Assembly (NCBI RefSeq): GCF_003387155.1
Contig: NZ_QUMT01000006.1
Span: forward strand, 124,001-188,000
Direction: 5' to 3'
Length of the DNA stretch: 64,000 nt
DNA from: Roseateles depolymerans
GTDB taxonomy: Bacteria; Pseudomonadota; Gammaproteobacteria; Burkholderiales; Burkholderiaceae_C
Within the stretch, counting starts at the first letter, position 1; each line of letters starts with the position of its first letter. A model generated the notes under the pieces. The model made no database searches, was not told the DNA's origin, and worked only from the letters and a program-made list of their open reading frames with translations. This document shows, one piece after another, positions 10,163-18,064 of this stretch. Position numbers and translations under genes: made by a program.

Positions 10163-11995
10163 TTGAAACCGATGCTGTCTTTGATGAAGTTGCTGCCAGT
10201 CCTAAGGGCCGTAAGGGCACTTACGGCCCTCACGGCGATAACGACCCTGCTGGGCGTGGCCCCAGCGGCCCGGGCTGCAAACTGCGAGATGGAGCCGATG
10301 ACGCTCCCGGTACGCCTGGTGGAGCACCGCGCGGTGGCCACGGTCACGGTGAACGGGCAGCCGCTGGACATGCTGGTGGACAGCGGTGCGTCGGTCAGCA
10401 TCTTGCCCGCCGCCACGGCCGAGCAACTCAAGCTCACGCTCCACATGATGCCCTTCGGCACCTACATGTATGGCCACACCGGTTCCATGGAAGCCAACCG
10501 GACCTGGGTGAAAACGCTGGGCTTCGGCAGCGCGGAACTGAAGAACGTGCTGTTCGTGGTGGGCGGCCATGAGCATGGGAACGGCATCCAGGGCATCCTG
10601 GGCCGCAACATCCTGGCCCTCGGGGACACCGAATACGACCTGGCCCACGGCATCGTCCGCCTGGTCTTTCCCAAGGGGGACTGCGAAGCGGTGAGCATGG
10701 CCTACTGGGCCAAGGACGCGCCCGTCATCGTCGCCCGGTTCGCCCCCCAGCCCCGTGGCGGAAGCGATGCCGCACGGGTGCAGGTCAAGGTCAATGGCGT
10801 GCCGATGACGGCGCTGATGGACACCGGCGCGCCGTCCACCAGTATTGCTTTGTCGTCCGCCCGCAAGGCCGGCCTGCAGGAAGGCGCCATGACGCCGTTC
10901 GGGCGGGCCGCAGGCCTGGGCGAGGACAAGGCACGACGCTGGCTGGCCGATTTCGACAGTTTCCAGATCGGCGGCGAGACCCTCACCCACCAGCGGCTGT
11001 TGGTGGACGACGTGGAAAACGACCACTACGACCTGCTGCTGGGGCTGGACTACTTCCTCGCTCACCGCGTGTATGTGTCGCGCCTGCAAGGCAAGGTGTA
11101 CGCTACCTGGAATGGCACCGGGGTCTTCGCGCAGTACCCCGGCGCCGCTCGCACTGAATGGGATACCCGTTTTGCCCTGACGCCAGACGCCATCGCGCCG
11201 GATGATGCGGACGGTTTGGCCCGACGCGGAATGGCGTTGCAGACCCAGGGCAAGCCCCGGGAAGCCCTGGAGGACCTGAACCGTGCCATTGCGCTGAAGC
11301 CGGAAGAAGCGCAATACCGCCTCGCGCGGGCGCGGGTGCATCAGGCCCTGCGACAGAGCAAGGAGGCGCTGGTCGATGTGGGCGAAGCGCTGCGCCTGGA
11401 CCCGGCCCTCCATACGGCCAGACTGCTGCGCGCCGAACTCATTGCCGCCAAGCCGGACCGAGCAGCGGCCTTGGCCGACCTGCGGCAACTGGACGCGCAA
11501 TTGCCGCCCACGGCCGGCGAGCGGGCCGACATGGGTGACCTGTACGCCAGCCTGGACCAGAAGGATGACGCCCTGCGGCAATATCAGCTGTGGCTGGCCA
11601 GCCATGGCAACGACCTCCGCCAGGCCCGGGTTTTCAACCAGCGCTGCTGGCTGCGCGCACGCACCGGCACGGAACTGGCCGATGCGCTGCAAGACTGCCA
11701 AAGTGCCCTGAAGAAAGATGGCGACGTGGCGCTGTTCCACTCGACGCTGGGGTGGGTCTACCTGCGACAAGGCGATGCCAGCAAAGCGATCAGCGCCTTC
11801 AATGCGGCCATTGAAAAGGATGGCCGCCTGAGCTGGGCCTACTTCGGGCGCGCGCTGAGCGAATGGCGTCAGCAGGACAACGTCAGCGCGGATCGAGACC
11901 TGGAGAAGGCCCGTCAATTGCGCCCTGGCATTGACGAAGCGGTGAAACGCGCCGGCTTCGAGGTGCCGCCGGCATGGACGCGGCCGGCAAGCTGA
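10163..11995 (+). CDS. exported double retropepsin-like protease with TPR region
   Basis: About 610 residues. I choose the TTG at 10163 because AGGGAG (10151-10156) precedes it at six bases; an ATG at 10172 is the alternative, and the frame is also open back to 10103. A signal peptide follows (hydrophobic core LTALTAITTLLGVAPAARA). Two aspartic-protease modules each carry a catalytic triplet: MLVDSGASVSIL, and about 150 residues later ALMDTGAPSTSIA. The C-terminal half (about 340-600) is built of TPR helices. Family knowledge supports a periplasmic or secreted retropepsin-fold protein, but its substrate is unknown. Two active modules in one chain could pair intramolecularly, as in pepsins. 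Confidence 0.8.
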   Translation: MKPMLSLMKLLPVLRAVRALTALTAITTLLGVAPAARAANCEMEPMTLPVRLVEHRAVATVTVNGQPLDMLVDSGASVSILPAATAEQLKLTLHMMPFGTYMYGHTGSMEANRTWVKTLGFGSAELKNVLFVVGGHEHGNGIQGILGRNILALGDTEYDLAHGIVRLVFPKGDCEAVSMAYWAKDAPVIVARFAPQPRGGSDAARVQVKVNGVPMTALMDTGAPSTSIALSSARKAGLQEGAMTPFGRAAGLGEDKARRWLADFDSFQIGGETLTHQRLLVDDVENDHYDLLLGLDYFLAHRVYVSRLQGKVYATWNGTGVFAQYPGAARTEWDTRFALTPDAIAPDDADGLARRGMALQTQGKPREALEDLNRAIALKPEEAQYRLARARVHQALRQSKEALVDVGEALRLDPALHTARLLRAELIAAKPDRAAALADLRQLDAQLPPTAGERADMGDLYASLDQKDDALRQYQLWLASHGNDLRQARVFNQRCWLRARTGTELADALQDCQSALKKDGDVALFHSTLGWVYLRQGDASKAISAFNAAIEKDGRLSWAYFGRALSEWRQQDNVSADRDLEKARQLRPGIDEAVKRAGFEVPPAWTRPAS

Positions 11996-12033
11996 GCGAG
12001 CATCGATGCCGTCAAAACCAGGGCGGGATGCGG

Positions 12034-12915
12034 TCAGGCCGATGTCACCGGTGGCGCCACCACTCCCGGCACCACCTCCCGCTGCCAGCACGGCCCTGCA
12101 TCGTCGATCTTGACGTAGGCACCGGCGCGGAATCCAGCGGCCTGCAGCGCCTCCACCGCAGTCTGCGCCGCCGGACCGGTGCGGCCGATACAGCCGCACG
12201 ATGCGTCATCCATCAGCGACGCATACAGCGGCAGCGCCGGCAGCAGGTCGGCCAGATCGCGTCGCCACTTCGGCCCCACGCCGGGCGCCTGGCCCTGCTC
12301 CGGCAGGAACCGCTCGCCCAGCCCGCGCCAGAACGGCGACTGTCCCTTCGGATCCCGGTGGCCTTGCAGCTCCACATAAAAGGTCGTTGGCACCGCCTCA
12401 GGTGCCGGTGACGTCGCTAGCGCAGGTGACGCCGATGCCGCCGTGGACGTCGTTGACCTCGCCGACGTCGGGGATGCCAAGCCCATCGATCCCCCCACAA
12501 TCGCCTGCAGCAGATGCCCCAGCTTCAGCGCCCCCTCCTGCGCCTCGGGGTCCACGGCCAGGTCGGTGATCTCGGTGGCATCACACAGGTCGTTGCCCAT
12601 CAGCAGAATCTGCTGCGGGTTGTAGAGCTGCAGCTCATCGCTGACATGCACCAGCTTGCCCACTCGGAAATGGAAGCGCAGTCCATCACTGGCCGCACTG
12701 GCCTGCGCCGGTGGCAGCGTGACGGCAGGCAGCGCTGGCACCACCCGCGCACAGGCGAGCGGCCGGTCCCGCGCCGGGTCCACCAGCACCCACAAGGACT
12801 GGCCCGCGCCCAGGCTCATCGACAGCGGCTCGCCCAGCTGATTTCGCCAGCCGCTCATCAAAGTGCGCCATGAGGTCGGCCACGCTGCCTGACTGTCCAC
12901 ACGTTCAAGCCTCAT
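12034..12915 (-). CDS. astA: arginine N-succinyltransferase, second (diverged) subunit
   Basis: A 293-residue AstA-like protein. The start at 12915 has AGGAGG seven bases upstream and overlaps the stop of the preceding astA by 11 bases; the frame is open slightly further upstream. AstA landmarks are present in weakened form: ILLMGNDLCDATEITDL, GQSPFWRGLGERF (compare GHSPFWSAVGERF in its partner) and a C-terminal VEALQAAGFRAGAYVKIDDAGP. A Ser/Thr/Ala/Pro-rich linker (about residues 150-185) is inserted mid-protein. Pseudomonads use two adjacent AstA-like subunits (AruF/AruG), and this pair looks the same. It transfers succinyl from succinyl-CoA to arginine, the first step of the AST pathway. 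Confidence 0.85.
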   Translation of the reverse strand: MRLERVDSQAAWPTSWRTLMSGWRNQLGEPLSMSLGAGQSLWVLVDPARDRPLACARVVPALPAVTLPPAQASAASDGLRFHFRVGKLVHVSDELQLYNPQQILLMGNDLCDATEITDLAVDPEAQEGALKLGHLLQAIVGGSMGLASPTSARSTTSTAASASPALATSPAPEAVPTTFYVELQGHRDPKGQSPFWRGLGERFLPEQGQAPGVGPKWRRDLADLLPALPLYASLMDDASCGCIGRTGPAAQTAVEALQAAGFRAGAYVKIDDAGPCWQREVVPGVVAPPVTSA

Positions 12916-14065
12916 CACCGTCCTCCTGCGCGACATCGTCCAGTTGCAGCGGCGTCACGTCCACCCGCTCCCCGGCCTTCACCCCGAGCCGCCGCGCCGC
13001 CTCGCTGTCGGCCGGCAAAGTCCCGCTCGTCGGCAGCAGACCCAGGCAGGCCCGGAACGAGCAACGGTCTCCCGCCACCATGAGGCCCCAGGCCGGAGGC
13101 GCATCGGCCGATCGGGCCTGCGCTCTTGGCCGCTCCTGGTCAAGACCCGGGCGTTGACTCGAGACCTTATTCGAGCCGCTACTTCCGCCATCAAGCGGAC
13201 CTTGCCCCGCCCCAGCCCCTTGCACCGTGAGGCTCCTCGCCGCGCGCACCGTGGCGATCTGGTCCAGATGCGCCACCACCGTCGGCCCGGCGTCAAACAC
13301 ATCCACGTAGGTATCCGCTTCAAAGCCCTCCCGGAACAGGATCTCAAAGGGCAACTGCCCAACCGGATGCAACTGCCCGATGCTCATCTGCGCCGCCGGC
13401 GGCAGCAGTCCCACATACACCGGCGTGCGGGGCATCAAATCGGCAATCAGCGACCGGCTGCGACCCTCGCTGACGCGCTCCGCCTCCGGATAACTCATCT
13501 TGAAGAATCGCTCACCCACCGCCGACCAGAACGGCGAATGCCCCTCCCCATCGGAGATGCCGGGCATCTCGGCCGCCACGCGTGGACCCGGGAACCGATC
13601 CGCGAAGCGCCGGATGAACAGCAAACGCGCCCGCGACAGGAGCTCCGGCGCCACCGTGTCCTCGAACTCGGGTTCGATGAAGAACGACGTGAGCAGCGTC
13701 GAGCCGGTGAGGTCATGGCACAAGTGCAGCGTGTGCATCCGCTTGTTCACATGCAGCCCCTTGGAGGCATGCACCATGAATTCATTGCGGTAGCTGTAGA
13801 AGCGTTCCCGGAATCCCGCGCTGGCGGCGATGCCGCTGCAGCCAATCACCCTGCCCTGCCACTCCAGCAGGAACAGGTAGGACTCCTCCCCGCTGGCCAC
13901 GTCTTCGGACTGGAAGGACTGCTCGGCCAGTTCCAGCCGTCGCAGCAGCCGCTGCGGGTTTTTGGGCAGCGAGCCGATGCCGTGCACGCTGGAGGCGGCA
14001 ATCCGCTCCAGCGCCGGCAGATCGGCCACGCCCGCCGGGCGCAGCCACAGGTCTTGCGGATTCAT
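12905..14065 (-). CDS. astA: arginine N-succinyltransferase (AstA/AruF-like)
   Basis: A 386-residue AstA. Typical motifs run in order: the N-terminal LRPAGVADLPALERIA with SLPKN; the VIGCSG and RNEFMVHASKGLHVNKRMHTLHLCHDLTG region (each part well conserved in AstA); AAEMPGISDGEGHSPFW; and PFEILFREGFEADTYVDVFDAGPTV. The C-terminal ~110 residues after the AHLDQI position are longer than in E. coli and include a low-complexity Gly/Ser stretch. Its ATG overlaps the stop of the upstream AraC regulator (ATGA), so the two are co-transcribed. The rest of the AST pathway (astB, C, D, E) is not in the window. Confidence 0.95.
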   Translation of the reverse strand: MNPQDLWLRPAGVADLPALERIAASSVHGIGSLPKNPQRLLRRLELAEQSFQSEDVASGEESYLFLLEWQGRVIGCSGIAASAGFRERFYSYRNEFMVHASKGLHVNKRMHTLHLCHDLTGSTLLTSFFIEPEFEDTVAPELLSRARLLFIRRFADRFPGPRVAAEMPGISDGEGHSPFWSAVGERFFKMSYPEAERVSEGRSRSLIADLMPRTPVYVGLLPPAAQMSIGQLHPVGQLPFEILFREGFEADTYVDVFDAGPTVVAHLDQIATVRAARSLTVQGAGAGQGPLDGGSSGSNKVSSQRPGLDQERPRAQARSADAPPAWGLMVAGDRCSFRACLGLLPTSGTLPADSEAARRLGVKAGERVDVTPLQLDDVAQEDGDEA

Positions 14066-15264
14066 GAACCCTCTCCTGGATCACGGGCGGAGGCCTCGGT
14101 CGGTCCGCCGGGCGAGCGTTCCTCGCGGGGCGTACGGCCGAAGCGGGCCTTGTAGGCATTGGAAAAATGCGGTCCCGACGAGAACCCGCAGCTCAGCCCC
14201 ACCTGCAGGATGGACTGGCCGCTCTGCAGCAGCAGCCGGCGCGCCCGCTGAAGCCGCAACTCCAGGTAATGGCGGGAGGGCAGCGTGTCGAGATGCCGCT
14301 TGAACAGGCGCTCGAGCTGACGGCGGGACACGCCGCACAGCCGGGCCACGTCCTCGGTGGGAAGCGGCTCGCCCAGGTTGGCTTCCATCAGCGCCAGGGC
14401 CTCCCTCAGCTTGGGGCTGGCGGTCTGGCTCAGGCGGTTGGGACGCGGCTGGGATTCATCACCGGGCCGGCCCCGCTCCAGGCCCAGCAGCGGGGCGAGG
14501 TCGGGCAGCAGGTGGTCGCCATGACGCTCTCCGATCCAGGCCAGCAAGGCGTCGATCAGCGCAGTGCCGCTGGTGGCAGTTAGCACGAGCGTGCCAGGCG
14601 CTGCGGGCGAGCTGACGTGACTGACAGCAGCGCCTGCATGGGTGCCCGCGGATCCGCCATGGGGAGCCGCAGATCCGGCATGGATGCCTGCGGAGCCGGC
14701 GTGGATCCCTGAAGCGCCGACTTGGGATCCCATCGCTCCGACATGGGTGCCCGCAGCGGCGATGTGGGCCGTCGCACTGGTCCACAGCTGCGTCGTCCAC
14801 AGCACCTGCGGATATTCGGCTTGAAGCGCTTCCGCGCTGCTCCACGGGCAGGCCGCGCGCAGGCCATCCAGCAGCCCCGCCTGAGCCAGCAGACTCACCG
14901 CGCTGCCGCTGGCGCACAGGGTGCAGCCCTGGCTCGCCAGACTGCGCAGCGCGTCGATCATCGGGCCGCTGTCCGACGGCGCCAGTCCGGCCCCATCAAA
15001 GCCAATGTCGATATGGGCTTCCTGCCCCACCAGCACCATCAGCCCCCAGGGCGACTCGACCCGCAGCGGCTCGGTCTCCACCCGCAGGCCGGCACTGCCG
15101 GTCATGGCGCCGCCCCGGAGCGACACCACCCGCGGCGCCAGCAGATAGGGTTGGTCGAGCAGATCGGCCACGGCCTGGAGCGTGGACAGCGCCGCGCCCA
15201 ACGCCAATGCCGAACACCCTGGCAGAACCAGGGCCGCGGTCGGGGCGTAGCGGGAGTCACTCAT
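14062..15264 (-). CDS. AraC-family regulator with GATase1-like domain (ArgR-like)
   Basis: About 400 residues. The N-terminal half resembles the DJ-1/GATase1-like sensor domain of GlxA/ArgR-type AraC regulators. The C-terminal ~100 residues are a complete AraC double HTH (EDVARLCGVSRRQLERLFKRH, then a second helix pair ending GFSSGPHFSNAYKARFGRTP). Pseudomonas ArgR has this architecture and activates the aru (arginine succinyltransferase) genes. Here the stop overlaps the astA start (ATGA), which supports the same role. The start is MSDS at 15264; a GTG at 15288 is in frame. A glycine/histidine-rich heptad repeat is inserted between the two domains. Confidence 0.85.
   Translation of the reverse strand: MSDSRYAPTAALVLPGCSALALGAALSTLQAVADLLDQPYLLAPRVVSLRGGAMTGSAGLRVETEPLRVESPWGLMVLVGQEAHIDIGFDGAGLAPSDSGPMIDALRSLASQGCTLCASGSAVSLLAQAGLLDGLRAACPWSSAEALQAEYPQVLWTTQLWTSATAHIAAAGTHVGAMGSQVGASGIHAGSAGIHAGSAAPHGGSAGTHAGAAVSHVSSPAAPGTLVLTATSGTALIDALLAWIGERHGDHLLPDLAPLLGLERGRPGDESQPRPNRLSQTASPKLREALALMEANLGEPLPTEDVARLCGVSRRQLERLFKRHLDTLPSRHYLELRLQRARRLLLQSGQSILQVGLSCGFSSGPHFSNAYKARFGRTPREERSPGGPTEASARDPGEGS
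14613..14763 (-). repeat. in-frame 21-bp minisatellite in the AraC regulator
   Basis: About seven degenerate copies of a 21-base unit encode seven-residue repeats such as SAGIHAG, ASGIHAG and SAGTHAG inside the regulator. The units remain in frame and the flanking domains are intact. Confidence 0.75.
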
Positions 15265-15307
15265 GGGCGGGCAGCATGCACGCCGCACTGTAGCGCGGCC
15301 GCGGTAC

Positions 15308-16819
15308 TCACCATCCCACCCATTGCGGGGCCAGCATCGGCACGGCCAGCATGATCAGCGCCAGCACCACGAAGGCCAGTTGCAAGGGCAGCATCCATCG
15401 CACCCAGCGGCCGAATGGAATGCGGGCCAGGCTCAGCACCCCCACGGTGATGCCGGAGGTCGGGATGATGGGCGTGGTCAGTTCTCCAAACTGGAAGGCC
15501 AGGATGGCGCTCTGACGGCTGACATTCACCAGGTCACTCAGCGGCGCCATCACCGGCATGGTCAGCGCGGCCTGGCCGGTCCCGCTGTGGATGAAGAAAT
15601 TGATGACGGACTGGATGCCGAACATCTTGTAGAGCGACAGCGTCGCATGCTCGGACGCCACCAGCGGCGCCAGGCTGTGCAGCAGGCTGTCGATGATCTG
15701 CGCGTCCCGCATCAGCACCACCGTGCCCTTGGCCAGCGCAATCACGAGCGCCGTCCCTGCCAGGTCCTTGGCCCCGGCCAGGAAGTGCTGCACCCAGGAC
15801 TCGGCGCCCATGCGGGCCAGCACGCCCACCAGGATGGCCATCGCCAGGAAGACGGCGGCAATCTCCTCGATGTACCAGCCGTACTTCACCACGCCCACCA
15901 TCATCGTCACCAGCGTGCCGGCAAAGGCCAGCAGCACCAGGCGCTGCCGCATCTGGATGCCGGTGAAGGCGCGCATGGCCGCCAGGTCCAGGTCGGCGCG
16001 GCGCTGCTGGTCGTCCTCGAAACAGGCGCTGGCCTGCGGATGCCGACGAATGCGGGCCGCATGCCACATCAGGAAGGCAATGGTGACGCCGGTGAACAGC
16101 ACCCAGCACACGAAGCGGTAGCCCAGCCCCGAGAAGAGCGGCAGCCCGGCCAGCCCCTGGGCCACACCGACGTTGAAGGGATTGAGGAAGGCGGTGGCGA
16201 ATCCCACCTGGGACCCAACAAACGGGATGGCCACGCCGATGAAGGTGTCGTAGCGCAGGGCAAGCGCCAGCGGCACGAAGATCAGCACGAAAGGAATGGC
16301 TTCCTCCGCCATGCCGAAGGTCGCCCCGCCCAGCGAGAACAGCCCGACAAAGCCGGGGATCAGCAGCGCCCGCACCAGGGCGGAGCGTTCATGCGCTTTC
16401 GCCACCGACTTGATCAGCGCATCGATGGCCTGGGTGGCCTGCAGCACTGCAAAGGCGCCGCCCACGATCAGCACGAAGCCGATGATCAGTCCCGCTTCCA
16501 CAAAGCCCTTGATCGGTGCCATCAACACCGCGGCTGGCCCCTGCGGATGACTGGGCACAGCCTGATAGGAACTGGGGTCGATCACCGGCTTGCCGTCCAC
16601 CATGACCGTGGCGTACTTGCCGCCGGGCACGAACCAGGTGAGCAGCGCGATCAGCACCAGCAGGCCGAAGATCAACACGAAGGTGTTGGGCAGCTTCAGC
16701 CGACGGAGGAAGGACGGCGGGGGCTGGCCCGCGTCGATGCGCCGTGGTGGGTCACCAGCGGCGGACGCGGAGATCGAGGACGGCGGCGTGGACGCGGCGT
16801 GCAGGGTGGGTGGCGTCAT
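15308..16819 (-). CDS. YfcC/DcuC-superfamily membrane carrier
   Basis: A 503-residue integral membrane protein with a ~40-residue polar cytoplasmic N-terminus and about 12 hydrophobic helices. Features of the YfcC/C4-dicarboxylate-anaerobic-carrier superfamily are visible: the TWFVPGGKY loop after the first helix, GGATFGMAEEAIPF, and FLNPFNVGVAQGLAGLPLFSG. Superfamily members carry short-chain acids, dicarboxylates or basic amino acids. Its place between the ArgR-like regulator and the cyanophycin hydrolase suggests uptake of beta-Asp-Arg, arginine or aspartate across the inner membrane; that is an inference. Confidence 0.8.
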   Translation of the reverse strand: MTPPTLHAASTPPSSISASAAGDPPRRIDAGQPPPSFLRRLKLPNTFVLIFGLLVLIALLTWFVPGGKYATVMVDGKPVIDPSSYQAVPSHPQGPAAVLMAPIKGFVEAGLIIGFVLIVGGAFAVLQATQAIDALIKSVAKAHERSALVRALLIPGFVGLFSLGGATFGMAEEAIPFVLIFVPLALALRYDTFIGVAIPFVGSQVGFATAFLNPFNVGVAQGLAGLPLFSGLGYRFVCWVLFTGVTIAFLMWHAARIRRHPQASACFEDDQQRRADLDLAAMRAFTGIQMRQRLVLLAFAGTLVTMMVGVVKYGWYIEEIAAVFLAMAILVGVLARMGAESWVQHFLAGAKDLAGTALVIALAKGTVVLMRDAQIIDSLLHSLAPLVASEHATLSLYKMFGIQSVINFFIHSGTGQAALTMPVMAPLSDLVNVSRQSAILAFQFGELTTPIIPTSGITVGVLSLARIPFGRWVRWMLPLQLAFVVLALIMLAVPMLAPQWVGW

Positions 16820-16943
16820 GGGGCACCTGGAAGGCGGTCAATGGATTGGGAGGGACCAGAGAGGGGACAGTGACAAGGCAATGGGACGACATCAGCGTGA
16901 ACGGGAGCGCCTCACGCGCCGAGCCCCGCAAGAGCCCCTCCCA

Positions 16944-18062
16944 TCAAGGTGACAGCAACGGCCCCGCCCGATACGGCGTCGGCCCGGCGATCTTGGCCAG
17001 CCGCATGCCGCGCGTGACCCAGCGCCGTGCGATCCGGGCAAACAGCACCCCGTCGACCTCCGCCCGGACGGGCACGCGCAGGCGGCTGGCCGGGTCCACG
17101 ATCTCGGCGACGCAATCGCCGGCCGCCACCCGCTCACCGAGCTGCCGCAGGAAGACCAGAATGCCGCTGCCCGGCGCCACCAGCGGCTGCACGCCCGCGA
17201 GAGGCGTGGCCGCGCAGCGCGGGGCAGGCAGCATCGCCGCCGGTCCCGCGACATGGCCGGTGTCCTGCAGAAACTCGATCAGGCCCTGGGCGTCCTGGAC
17301 GGCCAAGCCATCTTCCACGTCCGTCTCCCCGCGCAACTCCACGGTCGCCGCAAAGCAGCCGGCCGTGAGCGGATGCTCTGGCCCGAAGCGCTCAGGCAGT
17401 TCCCACCAGTGGCGAGAGAGCGATTCGTCGAAGGGATCGTCCCCCGAGCATTCGCACAGCAGCAGCGCCTTGGCCCCCAGCCGCTGCGCCAGCAGCCGTG
17501 CGGTGGACGCCTGCGGCGTGCCTGCATACACATGCAGACAGGCCTGATGGTCGCAGTGCAGGTCCAGCGCAATGTCGGCATCCACGGCCAACTGCTGGAG
17601 CAACTGCTTGAGCGCCTCGGTCTCGGTCTGCGGGGAAAGATCGGCCAGCACCTGCTGCGCCGCCTCGCGCACCCATTGCGTGTTCATCGCTGCATCCGGC
17701 CCCAGCAGCGGCTGCACCCGCTCCGCGATACGCGCCGTCAGATGCTGGAACTGTCGATTGAAGTTGATGCCGGAGGCCTGGTCAAAGCGCCCGAAGTGGC
17801 TGCCCTGCACCGTCTGGGACAGCCCGATCGGATTGGCCATCGGCACCAGCACGATTTCCCCGGCAATGGCCCCGGTCTCCTCCAGGCCCTGGAGCATGGC
17901 CTGCAGATGGTGGGCCACCAGCATGGCCGGAACCTCGTCCGCATGCAGCGAGGCCTGCAGATAGACCTTGCGCCCGCTCATGCGCTGGCCGAAATGCAGG
18001 CTGGTCACCACACGCCGGGTGCCGCGCGAGGCGCCAGGCAATTCATGGTCACGGACTTCCAT
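16944..18062 (-). CDS. M14-type succinylglutamate desuccinylase/aspartoacylase-family hydrolase, CphZ-like
   Basis: About 372 residues. The start is the ATG at 18062 (GGGAGG eight bases upstream, two bases after the cyanophycinase stop); a TTG at 18068 is in frame. The family zinc site is present: ASLHADEVPAML (His and Glu ligands), then ALDLHCDHQA (His ligand), and a late TVELRGETD with the catalytic-type Glu. A C-terminal beta barrel-like region follows. AstE removes succinate from N-succinyl-amino acids; beta-Asp-Arg has the same shape with an added amino group. I recall that M14 enzymes of this kind linked to cyanophycinase genes have been described as cyanophycin dipeptide hydrolases (CphZ). 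The fused position after cyanophycinase makes that the best call. Confidence 0.8.
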   Translation of the reverse strand: MEVRDHELPGASRGTRRVVTSLHFGQRMSGRKVYLQASLHADEVPAMLVAHHLQAMLQGLEETGAIAGEIVLVPMANPIGLSQTVQGSHFGRFDQASGINFNRQFQHLTARIAERVQPLLGPDAAMNTQWVREAAQQVLADLSPQTETEALKQLLQQLAVDADIALDLHCDHQACLHVYAGTPQASTARLLAQRLGAKALLLCECSGDDPFDESLSRHWWELPERFGPEHPLTAGCFAATVELRGETDVEDGLAVQDAQGLIEFLQDTGHVAGPAAMLPAPRCAATPLAGVQPLVAPGSGILVFLRQLGERVAAGDCVAEIVDPASRLRVPVRAEVDGVLFARIARRWVTRGMRLAKIAGPTPYRAGPLLSP

Positions 18063-18064
18063 GC

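Noticed and set aside
15265-15307. A separate promoter for the AraC regulator
   Set aside because: The 43-base gap contains only GC-rich sequence and no recognisable -10/-35 or operator, so I did not list one.
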